From the NCBI RefSeq assembly GCF_017654505.1, contig NC_054548.1:33121774-33185773 (forward strand): a stretch of DNA of 64,000 nucleotides, given 5' to 3'. A program made the translations under genes and the position numbers. Under the pieces are notes generated by a model that was not told the origin of the DNA, ran no database searches, and saw only the letters and a list, made by a program, of their open reading frames with translations. Below are positions 1 through 10,449 of the stretch, in pieces. Numbering within the stretch: the first letter of the stretch is position 1; each line of letters starts with the position of its first letter. Source of the stretch: Polyodon spathula (lineage: Eukaryota > Chordata > Actinopteri > Acipenseriformes > Polyodontidae).

Positions 1-51
1 TATAAAATTAAACTGAACAACAGGTATTGCAGAGCAACATGGCTGAAAACG

Positions 52-860
52 TTAGGCTACTTACCGTAACCCTGGCTTCCTGAAAGAGAAGATGGCCACC
101 AATGACATTACATATGGGACATGCCTGCCCATTGGATAGGTATTGCTGAGCTCTCTATACCAGAACCAACTATCATCCAAAGGAAGCCGTTTCTCTTTTT
201 CCTTCAAACCCGTGAGGACGAACGATGCGACCTTGCGGTTGGTGGTCGTCTTGTCTTTCAGGGAACCAGAGTTTTGATAAGTAACCTAACGTTACCTTTC
301 AATTCAAAGCCCACCACCAATGACATTATGTATGGGATAATGTATACCAGAGCCATCGCGAGGGAGAAGGAACAGCAGCATATGAGGGATGTACAAGCAC
401 TGTCTGACCCAGAGGTTAGGGGTGTGAACTTACACCCTCAAGGAGCCTTGTGCCTACAGAAGGAAAACAGGGTCTACCACATTAATACGGTAGAACACGG
501 AGAAGGTATGCCGCGTAGCCCAGCTAGCCGCAGTACAAATATCAGACATCGAGGCACCTCTGAAGAAGGCCAAAGATGTCGCCAACCCTCTAGTGTAGTG
601 TGCGGCTACCCTACCATGTCTACCAGTCGAGACTGTATCCACAATCCAATGTGACAGACGCTATTTAGAGAGGGGCTATCCTAGGGTCCGTGACAGATGA
701 AGAGCTGGTCAGATTACGCAGAGCTTCTCAAACGAGCCTCTTTCACCCGGTGCTGGAATGCCTCGTAGATGCTACAGGCCACGTCCCTCTCGACGGCCAA
801 GCTGGCATGTTGAATGCCCAAGCACCGCGCACAGAGGGTATGCTCTTCCTCTTGTGTTAA
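52..860. repeat. Unclassified interspersed repeat with inverted arms (DIRS-like?)
   Basis: Positions 52-105 and 236-290 are inverted copies of each other (about 80% alike by eye), separated by a loop of about 130 bases; both contain the core CCTGAAAG. A direct repeat of about 25 bases around ACCAATGACATTA occurs at 97-121 and 315-339. The sequence up to about 860 is richer in G+C than what follows, with no usable reading frame. Mixed inverted and direct repeats of this kind recall DIRS tyrosine-recombinase retrotransposons of fish, but no reverse transcriptase or recombinase is visible, so the class is a guess. Confidence 0.35.
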
Positions 861-1050
861 TTGGCGTTGCAGGCCATGCAGGGATGGAACCCTGACTTGC
901 CTTACATGGGCCTAATGTTGTGCATGGGCCTTGCACTAGACCCCACTTGCACTGCGCTCAAGCACTGGCTAAGTGCGAACGTCGTTTGCTCACCCACTAG
1001 CGCTGTAGCAGAGGGTACCTAACACCAAGCATCGTGCACTGAGCACCGAG

Positions 1051-3130
1051 TGCATCTTGTGCACCACGTAACAAAAAACAATAATAAAAAAGCCGCCTGC
1101 ATAATCATTGAGGTGAACTACACCACTGCTAACCATAAAATCGCTCATCAGCCACTACTTTCTGCTGTCTTGGAATCCACAATAACAACTGACCAGCTCC
1201 CTTCCAATATTTATAGTTAAGAATAAACGCGCTCATTAACATTTACACATGAAATACGAGTTTCCATGTCAAACTGGGCGTGGATTTTCTCGCGTGTTTC
1301 GTCATTTACACGAGTAGATGAATTTTCCCCTATGCCTCTCTGGCCCTTTTTTTCGGTCACAAACCTGACTTGCACAAATAATTCTCCTAAACGTGCAGGC
1401 GCATCTAAATTGACCCGCATGGAAACCCCATGTTTGTAGCTTGCATTGGTCACAGTTATGTAATCAATGTCACACAGTCTAATCCCTAGTAATCATGCTG
1501 TCAGGACCTTGCCCTATTCTTGTATTTTTTTGAGCATAAAAACAATGTGTTTCATAAATCACGTTATGATTGGCTATATTTATGCACTGTACAGCTGAAG
1601 ACTTGTAGCCAATTTAATGTGACACAATGCTACTTTGTATCACATAATGCAGCTGAACTTATGTGCCCCACTCCTTTAAGAATAACTTTGGATTTAGATG
1701 TACTGGTAAAGAAAGTGTCTTGTGCTCCAGCTGTAATAATACTGGAAAGCTTAAAACGTTAAATAAATAAAATAGACGTTAATACACGTTAAAAAATTAT
1801 CTTATTATGAGAGAAAACTTTATTTTGTTACCAGGTCTGTAGTTCAACTGCACCAAAGGCCATAGTATTGTCACCTTATCTGCTTGTTTCACAGACCGTT
1901 AGCACTAATTTTATTACTTTTAGAATAGTAGTCCAGGATTTGCGAATTGGGCTGTAAAACCAGCCATGTTGAGGTCAATGAATGTAAGTAAAATGTACGG
2001 CAGGCTTGCGTTAGATAGTGGTACCATAATTTGGTCGATATATTGGTTAAATAAGGTAGCAGAAGCACCCACACATAATCAAGATAGCATTGTGCGGATT
2101 TTAACATAGCTATGTGAAATGCATTTTTAAAAAGTTCGAGGCCGTAGACCACAGGTAGAGAACAAGAACCAGCGCGTTGAGGGTTAAACCTGGGCGTGTA
2201 CGTAATGAAAAGGTGTGCTTAATTGGGGCGGTGCTTTACAACTCAGTGCAACAGAGTTTATAGGAAAAGTTACAAGATCGTGGAGCTTCTGATAACGGTG
2301 GATTTAAAAAAAGCGAAGATATCAAAACTAACCCACTAGCGTTCACTCTGATATGGTTTGGTATGTACACCACTTTTCTTTCCCTCTAATTCTGGGTGTT
2401 TGTTGGTACTGGTAGTGCAATTGCTTGCTTCATTAAATTAAAATTTTGTGCAGTAGGTAGATACTGTCTAATTTTATTATTGACCATACATGTATTTCTA
2501 CACATTACAAACAGCTAAGTGATGACAGACATTCTCAGAACGTGAACCTGAAAGACATTTGATACAATTTCATGTTATATTCTCATTAAGCAAGTTAGGT
2601 TGTTGCTCTTTATCAATGTTCTCGAATAACTTGTGTATTTTCCTATTTGCCGAGTTAATTTATCTAATTAGCAGCTGGGGGCACTAGGTTAAATGTCAAA
2701 ACAAACGGAACTCGGCTTCTAAGTTTCAAACTCCTACGTCGTCACGCAATATCTGTTGTGGGCTTCGGGAGTATAGAACACAATTTTTCCACAGATGTTA
2801 TGGTTTTATATATTTGAAAAAACTGCTGAAGTAAGCTGGAAACATTTTTAAAATACGATTATTTAATAATAAACGTACGTTATTTTAGACCTTCTAGTAT
2901 ACAGTACTTAAAACTTGAAATGGCTGTGTGTGTATGTGTTTATATATTTCTGTATCATACTGCATTGGAATACAATGGATCAGCTTTTTAAGTCGATATC
3001 GTTCTGTACTCCTGTCCTGCCTGATATAGAAGAATGGAATAAAGATTTTAAGAGTATCTGGATTTTGGGGATGATGGTGGGGGTTAGTTTTTATGTGGGC
3101 TATTGTAAATATTGTAAACTTTACTAATTT
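1051..3130. other. AT-rich non-coding stretch, nothing recognised
   Basis: I see no convincing gene or element ends here. Reading frames are short, have no recognisable domains and do not continue across plausible splice sites. Earlier exons of the formin gene may lie here or beyond the left edge, but I cannot identify one. Confidence 0.4.
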
Positions 3131-3540
3131 GAGTATCAGAATTATGGAGCTTGTGCAAAAGACGTCTGCGAGGCAGTAACATAATGACAGCGTGCCACTG
3201 TGGAGGGAACATCACCTTGTGCGCTGCTATATCCCAAGATGAGGTCATTTCTCTCCCTCAGGTGATTGGCCAGCATAATATTGAGCGGCTCCTAGTATTT
3301 CTTGATACACGTCATGCTCAGCTTGTCCAGCCCCACATAGACAACCAGGGAAGCAGTAAAGGAGAAGAGCCCACAATATTTGTCATTGTATGAGACAATG
3401 TCAGCTTTCATCGTGCACTGCCAGTGCAACAGTGGTTTGACGCACACGATAATTTCGCGTTAGTCTTTATTCCTCCCTACTCCCCCTTGCTCAACCCTTT
3501 TGAGGAGTTTTTCTCTTGTTGTGGAAACGATACTGAATGA
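3131..3540 (+). pseudogene. IS630/Tc1-mariner superfamily transposase remnant (D35E spacing)
   Basis: One frame reads from about 3151 to 3540 with a TGA at 3391-3393 where a tryptophan would be expected just before DNVSFH. The catalytic core of DDE transposases is visible: D in DNVSFH, the PPYSPLLNP block, then E in NPFEE. By count 35 residues separate that D and E, unlike the 34 of the Tc1 copies elsewhere in the window. The upstream half (VFLDTRH..QGSSKG region) fits the middle of the same domain. The N-terminal DNA-binding part and the terminal repeats are not visible. It is a dead fragment of a DNA transposon unrelated to the other Tc1 families here. Confidence 0.6.
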
Positions 3541-3544
3541 TGTC

Positions 3545-4800
3545 ATTGTAAACTAGATTTACTTAATTGCTAATAAGTTCTTTCACATTACTGCCTTTTA
3601 TTGTTCTTATATGTAATTGCACTAACAAATAAAGGGAAAAATCTGGTTTTAATTCAAAATAATAAAATGACTGAAAGTTTTCAAATACTGTTTAATATTA
3701 ATTCATATGTTTTGTTTTAACTAAAATATTTGTTTTACAAGGTGTGATAAGTTTTGAAAATGTAGAGTGGATTGGTATTTGAGTTAAATGTTTTGGTAAT
3801 TGTTTTAGGAGTATCCACAATTGTGCTTTAGCAATTGAGAGAAAATGTAATATGGGATTAGCATGTCAGATGGAACATAGTGATTCAAAAACCAACTCTG
3901 TTTTGAATATAGGTGTTATACAGAATTCCATGGTTAGGTATTGTGGTTTGATGAAGATAACTCTAAATATGGAGGAAAAAAAACAAAACATTGAAGCCAG
4001 TTTTAATAGAAACTGTTTGTTTTCCTTATATGAAAATCAGTCCTTTTTTTGCACAGCAGAACACCGAGTGTCAGGTTGTGTTGAAGTTTTTTTTGCATAT
4101 TTACAAATACCCTTCAGCTTCTGAGTAAACCTGCCCAGCAAGCTCAAGTGTGCTGCTTGCACTGTTAACATATTTACTTTACACACTAATCAGTTATATT
4201 ATGATCCTATTTTAAATGGCTGACAATAACCCCACTTCCAACATTTTTAAAAATGTTGGATTATCCACAACCGGAGATTGATATTCCTGTTAATAAAATA
4301 CCTGCCGATGGGAATACCTAGACCCACTGAATCTTGGTCAGGTTCACCTACCTGTGCATTGGCTCTGGCCTCTGCCCGTTTCTTTGTCAGAATGCTGTTG
4401 TGGACAGTATATTTGAAGGGTGAAGGGAAGGTTACTGTATGTTCCAAGTGGGGAATATGTGAGGCCTCAGAATGACAGTCAGATTTCAAAAGAAAAGGTG
4501 CAATCACTTATATTTACAGACACAAACATGCACAAAACAAAAAGCACACCTATTTACAAATTGACAGGTCCTGAGAGGAGAGCCCCATACTTGGCCAGTC
4601 CTTGACAACTAAAAGGCAGGAAACAACTCTGACAAAGAAACACACAGAAAGGTTAAGGCTTTTATCCAGCTGCTGCACGCTCTCCCTCCTCTGTCCCAAC
4701 TAACACTGTAGTTCAGTCTACAAGTGAAGGTGTTTTGAAAATACCTGTATCTTATTGCTGGCATTTACAATAACAATAAAAAATATGAAACAGTTTAGTA
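3545..4800. other. AT-rich non-coding stretch
   Basis: No element ends or domains recognised. A minus-strand frame at 4247-4507 (86 codons) overlaps a plus-strand frame of similar length; neither resembles a protein I know and codon use is unremarkable. Confidence 0.35.
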
Positions 4801-4802
4801 AC

Positions 4803-4946
4803 AGTCCAGCAATGTCATATGACAGCAATCCTATGTACGGTCCAGCAATGTCATGTGAGAGCAATCCTATGTACGGTCCAGCAATGTCATGTGAGAGCAA
4901 TCCTATGTACAGTCCAGCAATGTCATGTGAGAGCAATCCTATGTAC
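4803..4946. repeat. Tandem repeat, 36-bp unit, four copies
   Basis: Four head-to-tail copies of a 36-base unit beginning GTCCAGCAATGTCAT, differing at only a few positions (ATATGAC or ATGTGAG; TACGG or TACAG). Because 36 is a multiple of three, all frames without a stop stay open through the array on both strands. The repeated reading frames are a by-product and not evidence of a gene. Confidence 0.9.
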
Positions 4947-5282
4947 AGTACATCACAAATTAAGATTTACTGGCATTACAATAACTAGGATAAAATATGA
5001 AACTCTGGTTAAAAAAAACAAAAAGGCACACTGTTGACTGACTCCATTGCTCTGCATCGGTTCAGTGCTGTGTATCACCCAATTTGTAATTCTTAATAGC
5101 GCCCCTTTTAATGTAAATGCGTAATTAATCCTCTCAATTGTTTCTTTGTTGATTCTGCCTTGTTAAAGTTAGCAAATATCAAGAGGCATGTCTCCGGACA
5201 GAATGTCTTTATGAAACAAATGGTGTGTAGTGACTATATCTCTTACACAATAAAGAGGTACATTTCTATTCCTATGTAAATA

Positions 5283-6765
5283 ACTTTAGCATAACTGAAG
5301 AAGTGTTTGAGCTTGTTTCTTCAAACAAATCCCCTGGGCCGGATGAGATCCTCCCATGTACTCAAAGAAATGAAAGAAGTAATTTACAAACCGCTTTGCA
5401 GCATCTCTTGACATTGCTAAGACTGGAAAATTGCAAACGTAATTAAAAAAGGGAAACAGGGTAACTACAGACCAGTAAGCCTGACTTCTATTATATGCAA
5501 ACTTATGGAAACTAAAGAGCCAAAATGGAAAATTACCTATATGGTAACAGATACTGGGAGACAGTCAACATGGTTTTAGGAAAGGGAGATAGTGCCTAAC
5601 AAACAAGACGTAATACCGATCCACAAACCGCTAAGGCAGCAAACAAAACTGAACAAGTAAGCCTGACTTAATGAAACTGGAAACTATAATTTAGAAAATG
5701 GAAAATTACCTAGGTAATTTGGCAGTCAACATGCTTAACTTCAGGAAAGCCCTCAAACTGAACGTCTGGGATTCAAGGAACATGTAGAGTTACAGAAAAC
5801 ATGTAGAAAACAGAAAGTACTGATTAGAGGAAAAAAAATGGAGTGTGGTAAAGCGGTGTACCACAGGGATCAGATTAGGTCCTCTGCTATTCCTAATCTA
5901 CATTAATGATTTAGATTCTGGTATAGTAAGCAAACTTGTTAAATTTGCAGACGACACAAAAGTAGGAGGAGTGGCAAACAGTTGCAGCAGCAAAGGTCAT
6001 TCAAAATGATCTAGACAAGATTCAGAACTGGGCAGACACATGGCAAATGTCATTTAATAGAGAAAAGTGTAAGGTACTGCACGCAGGAAATAAAAATGTA
6101 CATTATAAATATCATATGGGAGATATTGAAATTGGAGAAGGAATCTATGAAAAAGACCTAGGAGTTTTTGTTGACTCAGAAATGTCTTCATCTAGGCAAT
6201 GTGGGGAAGCTATAAAAAAGGCTAAAAGATACTCGGATACATTGTGAAAAGTGTTGAATTTAAATCAAGGGAAGTAATGTTAAAACTGTACAATGCACTT
6301 GTAAGACCTCATCTTGAATATTGTGTTTTCTGGTCACCTCGCTATAAAAAAGATATTGCTCTAGAAAGAGTGCAAAGAAGAGCGACCAGAATTATTCCGG
6401 GTTTAAAAGGCATGTCATATGCAGACAGGCTAAAAGAATTGAATCTGTTCAGTCTTGAACAAAGAAGACTACGTGGCGACCTAATTCAAGCATTCAAAAT
6501 TCTAAAAGGTATTGACAGTGTCGACCCAAGGGACTTTTTCAGCCTGAAAAAAGAAACAAGGACCAGGGGTCACAAATGGAGTTTAGAAAAAGGGGCATTC
6601 AGAACAGAAAATAGGAGACACTTTTTTACACAGAGAATTGTGAGGGTCTGGAATAAACTCCCCAAATGTGAAGCTGAAAAAAAGAAAAAAAAAAAAAACG
6701 AGCAAGATGCAATGGCCTCCTCTCGTTTGTAAACTTTCTTATGTTCTTATGTTCTTATGTTCCTA
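5283..6765 (+). pseudogene. CR1-like LINE, 3' part of ORF2, broken
   Basis: This is the reverse-transcriptase part of a CR1-type non-LTR retrotransposon. SNKSPGPDE at about 5320, a YRPVSLTSI block near 5470, a QHGFRKGR block near 5560, GPLLFLIYINDLDSG near 5885 and the catalytic FADDTK near 5945 appear in order, across changing frames. The C-terminal part follows at 6047-6247 (NREKCKVLHAG, EKDLGVFVDS) and 6244-6732 (VRPHLEYC, RRATRIIPGLKG, LRGDLIQAFKILKGID). The 3' end at 6738-6765 carries tandem TTATGTTC octamers, typical of CR1 tails. Frameshifts and a disordered stretch at about 5591-5830 make it non-functional. Related minus-strand copies lie at 30303-30545 and 34947-35935. Confidence 0.8.
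5591..5830. other. Disordered duplicate inside the CR1-like LINE
   Basis: Pieces of the preceding 130 bases recur here in order but broken up: GTAAGCCTGACTT, GAAACT, AAAATGGAAAATTACCTA, CAGTCAACATG and AGGAAA follow one another with unrelated filler. This looks like an imperfect local duplication or a consensus that merged two reads or haplotypes. It is the reason the LINE frame is lost between the fingers and palm of the reverse transcriptase. Confidence 0.5.
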
Positions 6766-6769
6766 TATG

Positions 6770-8510
6770 ATAGATTTAAATGTCTTACTGAAACATTGCA
6801 TTTTTTGTTCTTTGTTGGTGCAGCTGCCATGTTTTTAGACACTTTTTTGAAGTTACCACCATAATATTTTTATTACTTTTTTTTACCACCATTTTTTTTT
6901 GTTACCCTATTTACCTGGCTTGGAACCAGGTGTACCTCATTCCCCTCCACCAGCCTCCTAGCAGGCCGACTCCTACAGAATGTTAACCCCCTTGTCGCCA
7001 GCGCCTGCTGGATGGACAGGTTTCCCTTGCTGGTAGGAGGTGACCTTTTCAGTACGTGGAATTCATCTATCCTGTCACATGGGATATAAACAAATCTTGG
7101 TTGTGATGAAGTAGAGCACAGATAATATTGCAAACCCCCTTTATAAGCTTATAAGCAAACTAGGGCTGCAAGAGAGGGTATATTTTTACTGTTGAAGGTT
7201 CAAACCTTCGATTGTACCAATTTGCCTAATTTACCAATTGCATATTTGACCAATTTGCATAATTTACTGGTGACGTCACCATCTATTGTTTGTTTATAGG
7301 CAATTCATGTCTATGGAATGAAACGTTCACATGTAGTTAAATACATTATATAGAACAGTAATCATGTTTTTATAATGTCAATAACAATCTGTTTTTTATT
7401 TACTCTTAATTGCTGCTGCTTACGCTATATACAGTAAGCTTGCATAGCAGCAGCAGCACCAACTGCAGCAGCAAAACAAGGCTTTATTTAAGTCACCATT
7501 CCAAGCAGGATATCAGTCACATTTAACTACTACTAAAAAATATTAATATGAATTTAAGCTTGTCAAGTGACCCCGGAGATTGGATGTGGCTCCATGATAC
7601 ACCAGCAGTCACTTGCACAGTTTGCATTCAACTTTTTTTTTTTTTTGGTAGTCTAGGCATTAAACAAAAAATCCCAAGGAGCAGAGGGGTTTGGAGATAT
7701 TTCTTTCAATACAGCTCACGCTATAAAACGTTTTGCTGTCGAGATGGTGAATGAAGAAATTAATGGTTTGCCTCTGGAGCTGGAAGGGGGAATAGCGGGC
7801 GGTTAATGTGTGATTTTGTAGTATTCACACATTGTTAAATGGTTTCTGTTCACAGAGAAAAGGGTTAAAACTGCCTTCAAATTCCTGACTAGCGAATGAA
7901 AATTCCAACACATCCCTAAGCAAACTATAGCCAAATCTGTTGAGGGGTTCAGAACATCTTTGGAAAGCTTATGTTATGGCATTTCTAATGCAACATGGAA
8001 CATGTTATGACAGATTCAGAGGTATAAAACAATAAAAACACTACTTGGTAAAGCAATTCAAGGAAACACACATTTCTGCTGGTTCTGATGAAGTAAGACA
8101 TTGATAAGTCACTCCTGTCTGACTGTATTTTGAGTCATCCCCCCATGCTTGGGTGGGCTTGTTTTACAGGATCAAATTCCTAACTAACAGATTCTGCAAA
8201 ATACATGTGGCATTGTTGATCGGCTTGTTTGATGTCATTTCTTTTTTGTAGAATATTTCTTATTTGAATCTTTTTCTTTTGTGATATTCCAATAAATCTT
8301 GTGTTTTTGTCTTTTGCAGGTTTTGACCTTTTTGACGTTTTCACCTTGGCTCCAGGAATTTTAATCTTGGGGTGGCGCGTAGCCGTCCATCAAAAGGTTT
8401 CTCCCCCCACCCTATGACACTTTTTTTTTTTTTTTTTTTTGAGGGTAACCTAAAATAAAATTAAAGTAATACAAATCTTCCAGACTGGCTTGAAGGCCAT
8501 AACCTTTTTT
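6770..8510. other. Non-coding stretch upstream of the formin exon
   Basis: AT-rich sequence with short A and T runs, including a run of about 20 T at 8421-8440. No element ends or coding domains recognised. It ends in the acceptor of the formin exon. Confidence 0.4.
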
Positions 8511-8516
8511 TAACAG

Positions 8517-9031
8517 GTCACAACCAATACCGATTTTCCTTCAGTTACAATCCGATGGATGGAGAGGTTATCATGGTCATCACAGAATACTCTAAGTTGC
8601 CCAATTCAGGACAACCACCTCCCCCTGCCCCTCCTCTACCTTCAGGCATAGGACCACCTCCCCCTGCCCCTCCCCTACCTTCAGGCATAGGACCACCACC
8701 CCCTGCCCCTCCCCTACCTTCAGGCATAGGACCCCCTCCACCGCCTCCGCCATTAAACGGTATGGAGCCCTCTCGTCTGGGTACCGGGTTATTCAAAGGA
8801 AGTTCTCACCGTCGTTCCAAACTGCGCAACTTTAACTGGGACACCATTCCACACCAACGCGTGGTAGGGAAACTGAATATCTGGACAGAGGAGAAGAAAA
8901 TGGATGACTACGAGTTAGATACTCAGAGAATGGAGGAGCTCTTCAGTCAGAGCGAAGTGGGATTACAGAAAGGCAGAAGCAGCATAAGGAAGAGCTTCAG
9001 GGGTAACCCTGTCTCTGGCACTGGAACCGAC
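8517..9031 (+). CDS. fhdc1-like: FHDC-type formin, exon with FH1 and start of FH2 domain
   Basis: Coding exon of a formin, a family that nucleates and elongates actin filaments. A pyrimidine tract followed by AACAG ends at 8516, and the frame is open from 8517 to the GTGAGT donor at 9032. The first complete ATG is 8555, but the frame is open upstream of it, so this is probably an internal exon entered in phase 1. The N-terminal half is a proline-rich FH1 segment: PPPPAPPLPSGIG repeated three times, then PPPPPPPLNGME. From about 8812 the start of FH2 follows, with SKLRNFNWDTIPHQ, VVGKLNIWT and MEELFSQSEV. These match human FHDC1 (FFWKTIP, VRGKTNIWT, IEELFGQ) better than INF2. The exon ends on a complete codon (phase 0). 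Which of the several fish FHDC paralogues it is cannot be decided here. Confidence 0.88.
8609..8728 (+). repeat. Coding minisatellite in the FH1 segment (39-bp unit)
   Basis: Three tandem units start at 8609 (42 bases), 8651 (39) and 8690 (39). Each encodes a profilin-type polyproline stretch followed by LPSGIG. The last two units differ by only one base or so. All lengths are multiples of three, so the frame is kept and the number of proline tracts could vary between individuals. Confidence 0.9.
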
Positions 9032-9540
9032 GTGAGTAGTTTGTTTGAAGTTTTATTAATGATTTTTATTTTAATAAATTATTGAAATGAGTGAAAAGGC
9101 ATAATACACAAAGGGGATATAGTAATGACGGTTGCAAAAGCGCCTAACTGTTTCGTGTGTGGGGGGACAGGGACAGGGGACCTGAAGGACTTGTTTTTTC
9201 ATTTTTCGTAATTGTTAGGGGTGCTAGATTCCATTTAATTTATTGAACATTTAAGCTTCAACAAAACAATGGTTTAAACGTTACAATTAAACAAACATTA
9301 TGAGAAAGTGCCTTTGTAATTATTTCAAATAGGGTGCATGAGTTAGGGCAAAGTTTGTCTAATAAAATAACTTTAAACAATAATGTAACTGCTGCTACTG
9401 CAGACAAGTCATTTCTTGCTATTTTTAAAATTTGTATATTTTTTTACTTTAAATATTGGGGCACATTTTGCACTTGCACTTATTATTTTATATCTTTAAC
9501 AAGTGCTGAACATTGGTGAGAGTAAAAAAGTATGTGCCTC

Positions 9541-10279
9541 TGTGACAGAGATCTAATGATGCTTGGTGTTATATCTCGCTCGCGACCCGTGAGGGCGCTG
9601 TGTAAAGGGAACAGAGTGCCCTGGACTAAATGGTATGACAGTTTATTCCCTTGAGTAAGTGGAAGTCAGCCATCTAGGGGCAGAGCTATGGTACCCAAAC
9701 TCAGTGACCCGAACGGATTGAGGAGCGGATGCGCTCGTTAACCAAGGGGTCACGAGGGAGGGTATAAATGGGGATCGTAGTGCAAGTGATCTTTTCCTTT
9801 GTAAATGGTTAGAAACAACCTAGAAGGAGACCCTGTGTAACGAGACACATGATTGTTGTGTTTGTTTTTTAGATCTAGTAAAAACTGTTTGTTATTTATA
9901 CTACTAACATGATCCAGAGGTGTAGCCGAAGGCCAACATCAAACCCGGATACCAGAACTTCCCTTTGTTTCACGGAGAACTGTCTTTTCACCACGAGCAC
10001 TAATGCACTCACTGGAGTGCCTGTGTCTGTTTTTTGTGTTACATGTCGGTAAAAAAGAACAAGACTTTTGGTTACAGGTCAAACCTGGGGATTACAAACA
10101 AAGTGATACACGCTGCTGTATCACTTTATAACATTTATTATTTACAAGTGTTCGCCATAAGGCTCTGGACATTGCTAATTAATTCAATAAACACCCTTGC
10201 ACCTGTATATCGTAGTCTGTCTGTTCCTTTTACACTGCTGCATTGCCTTCACCTGCACTCGCTTACCCGCTTTGCCACA
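9541..10279 (+). mobile_element. Solo LTR of a retrotransposon
   Basis: The segment begins TGTGACAGAG and ends TTTGCCACA, with the TG...CA ends of an LTR. It is flanked by a perfect 5-base target duplication, GCCTC, at 9536-9540 and 10280-10284. Inside, a TATA-like GGGTATAAATGG lies near 9760 and an AATAAA near 10185, giving a + orientation. There is no internal coding region, so this is the product of recombination between two LTRs. It begins and ends much like the LTR at 43272 (TGTGACAG...GCCACA), but the interior differs. Confidence 0.85.
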
Positions 10280-10322
10280 GCCTCTTAAATTTCAAATGAC
10301 ACTGGCTATGAAAGGATTGTGA

Positions 10323-10433
<111 letters not shown>

Positions 10434-10449
10434 TTTTATATAATATACA

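Noticed and set aside
4718..5037. Frames with a 12-residue repeat (PAMSCESNPMY type)
   Set aside because: Produced by a 36-bp tandem repeat; open on both strands, with no start context, splice sites or homology.
8545..8796. Glycine-rich minus-strand frame opposite the formin FH1
   Set aside because: Antisense of the proline-coding repeat; the + strand has splice sites and FH2 homology.
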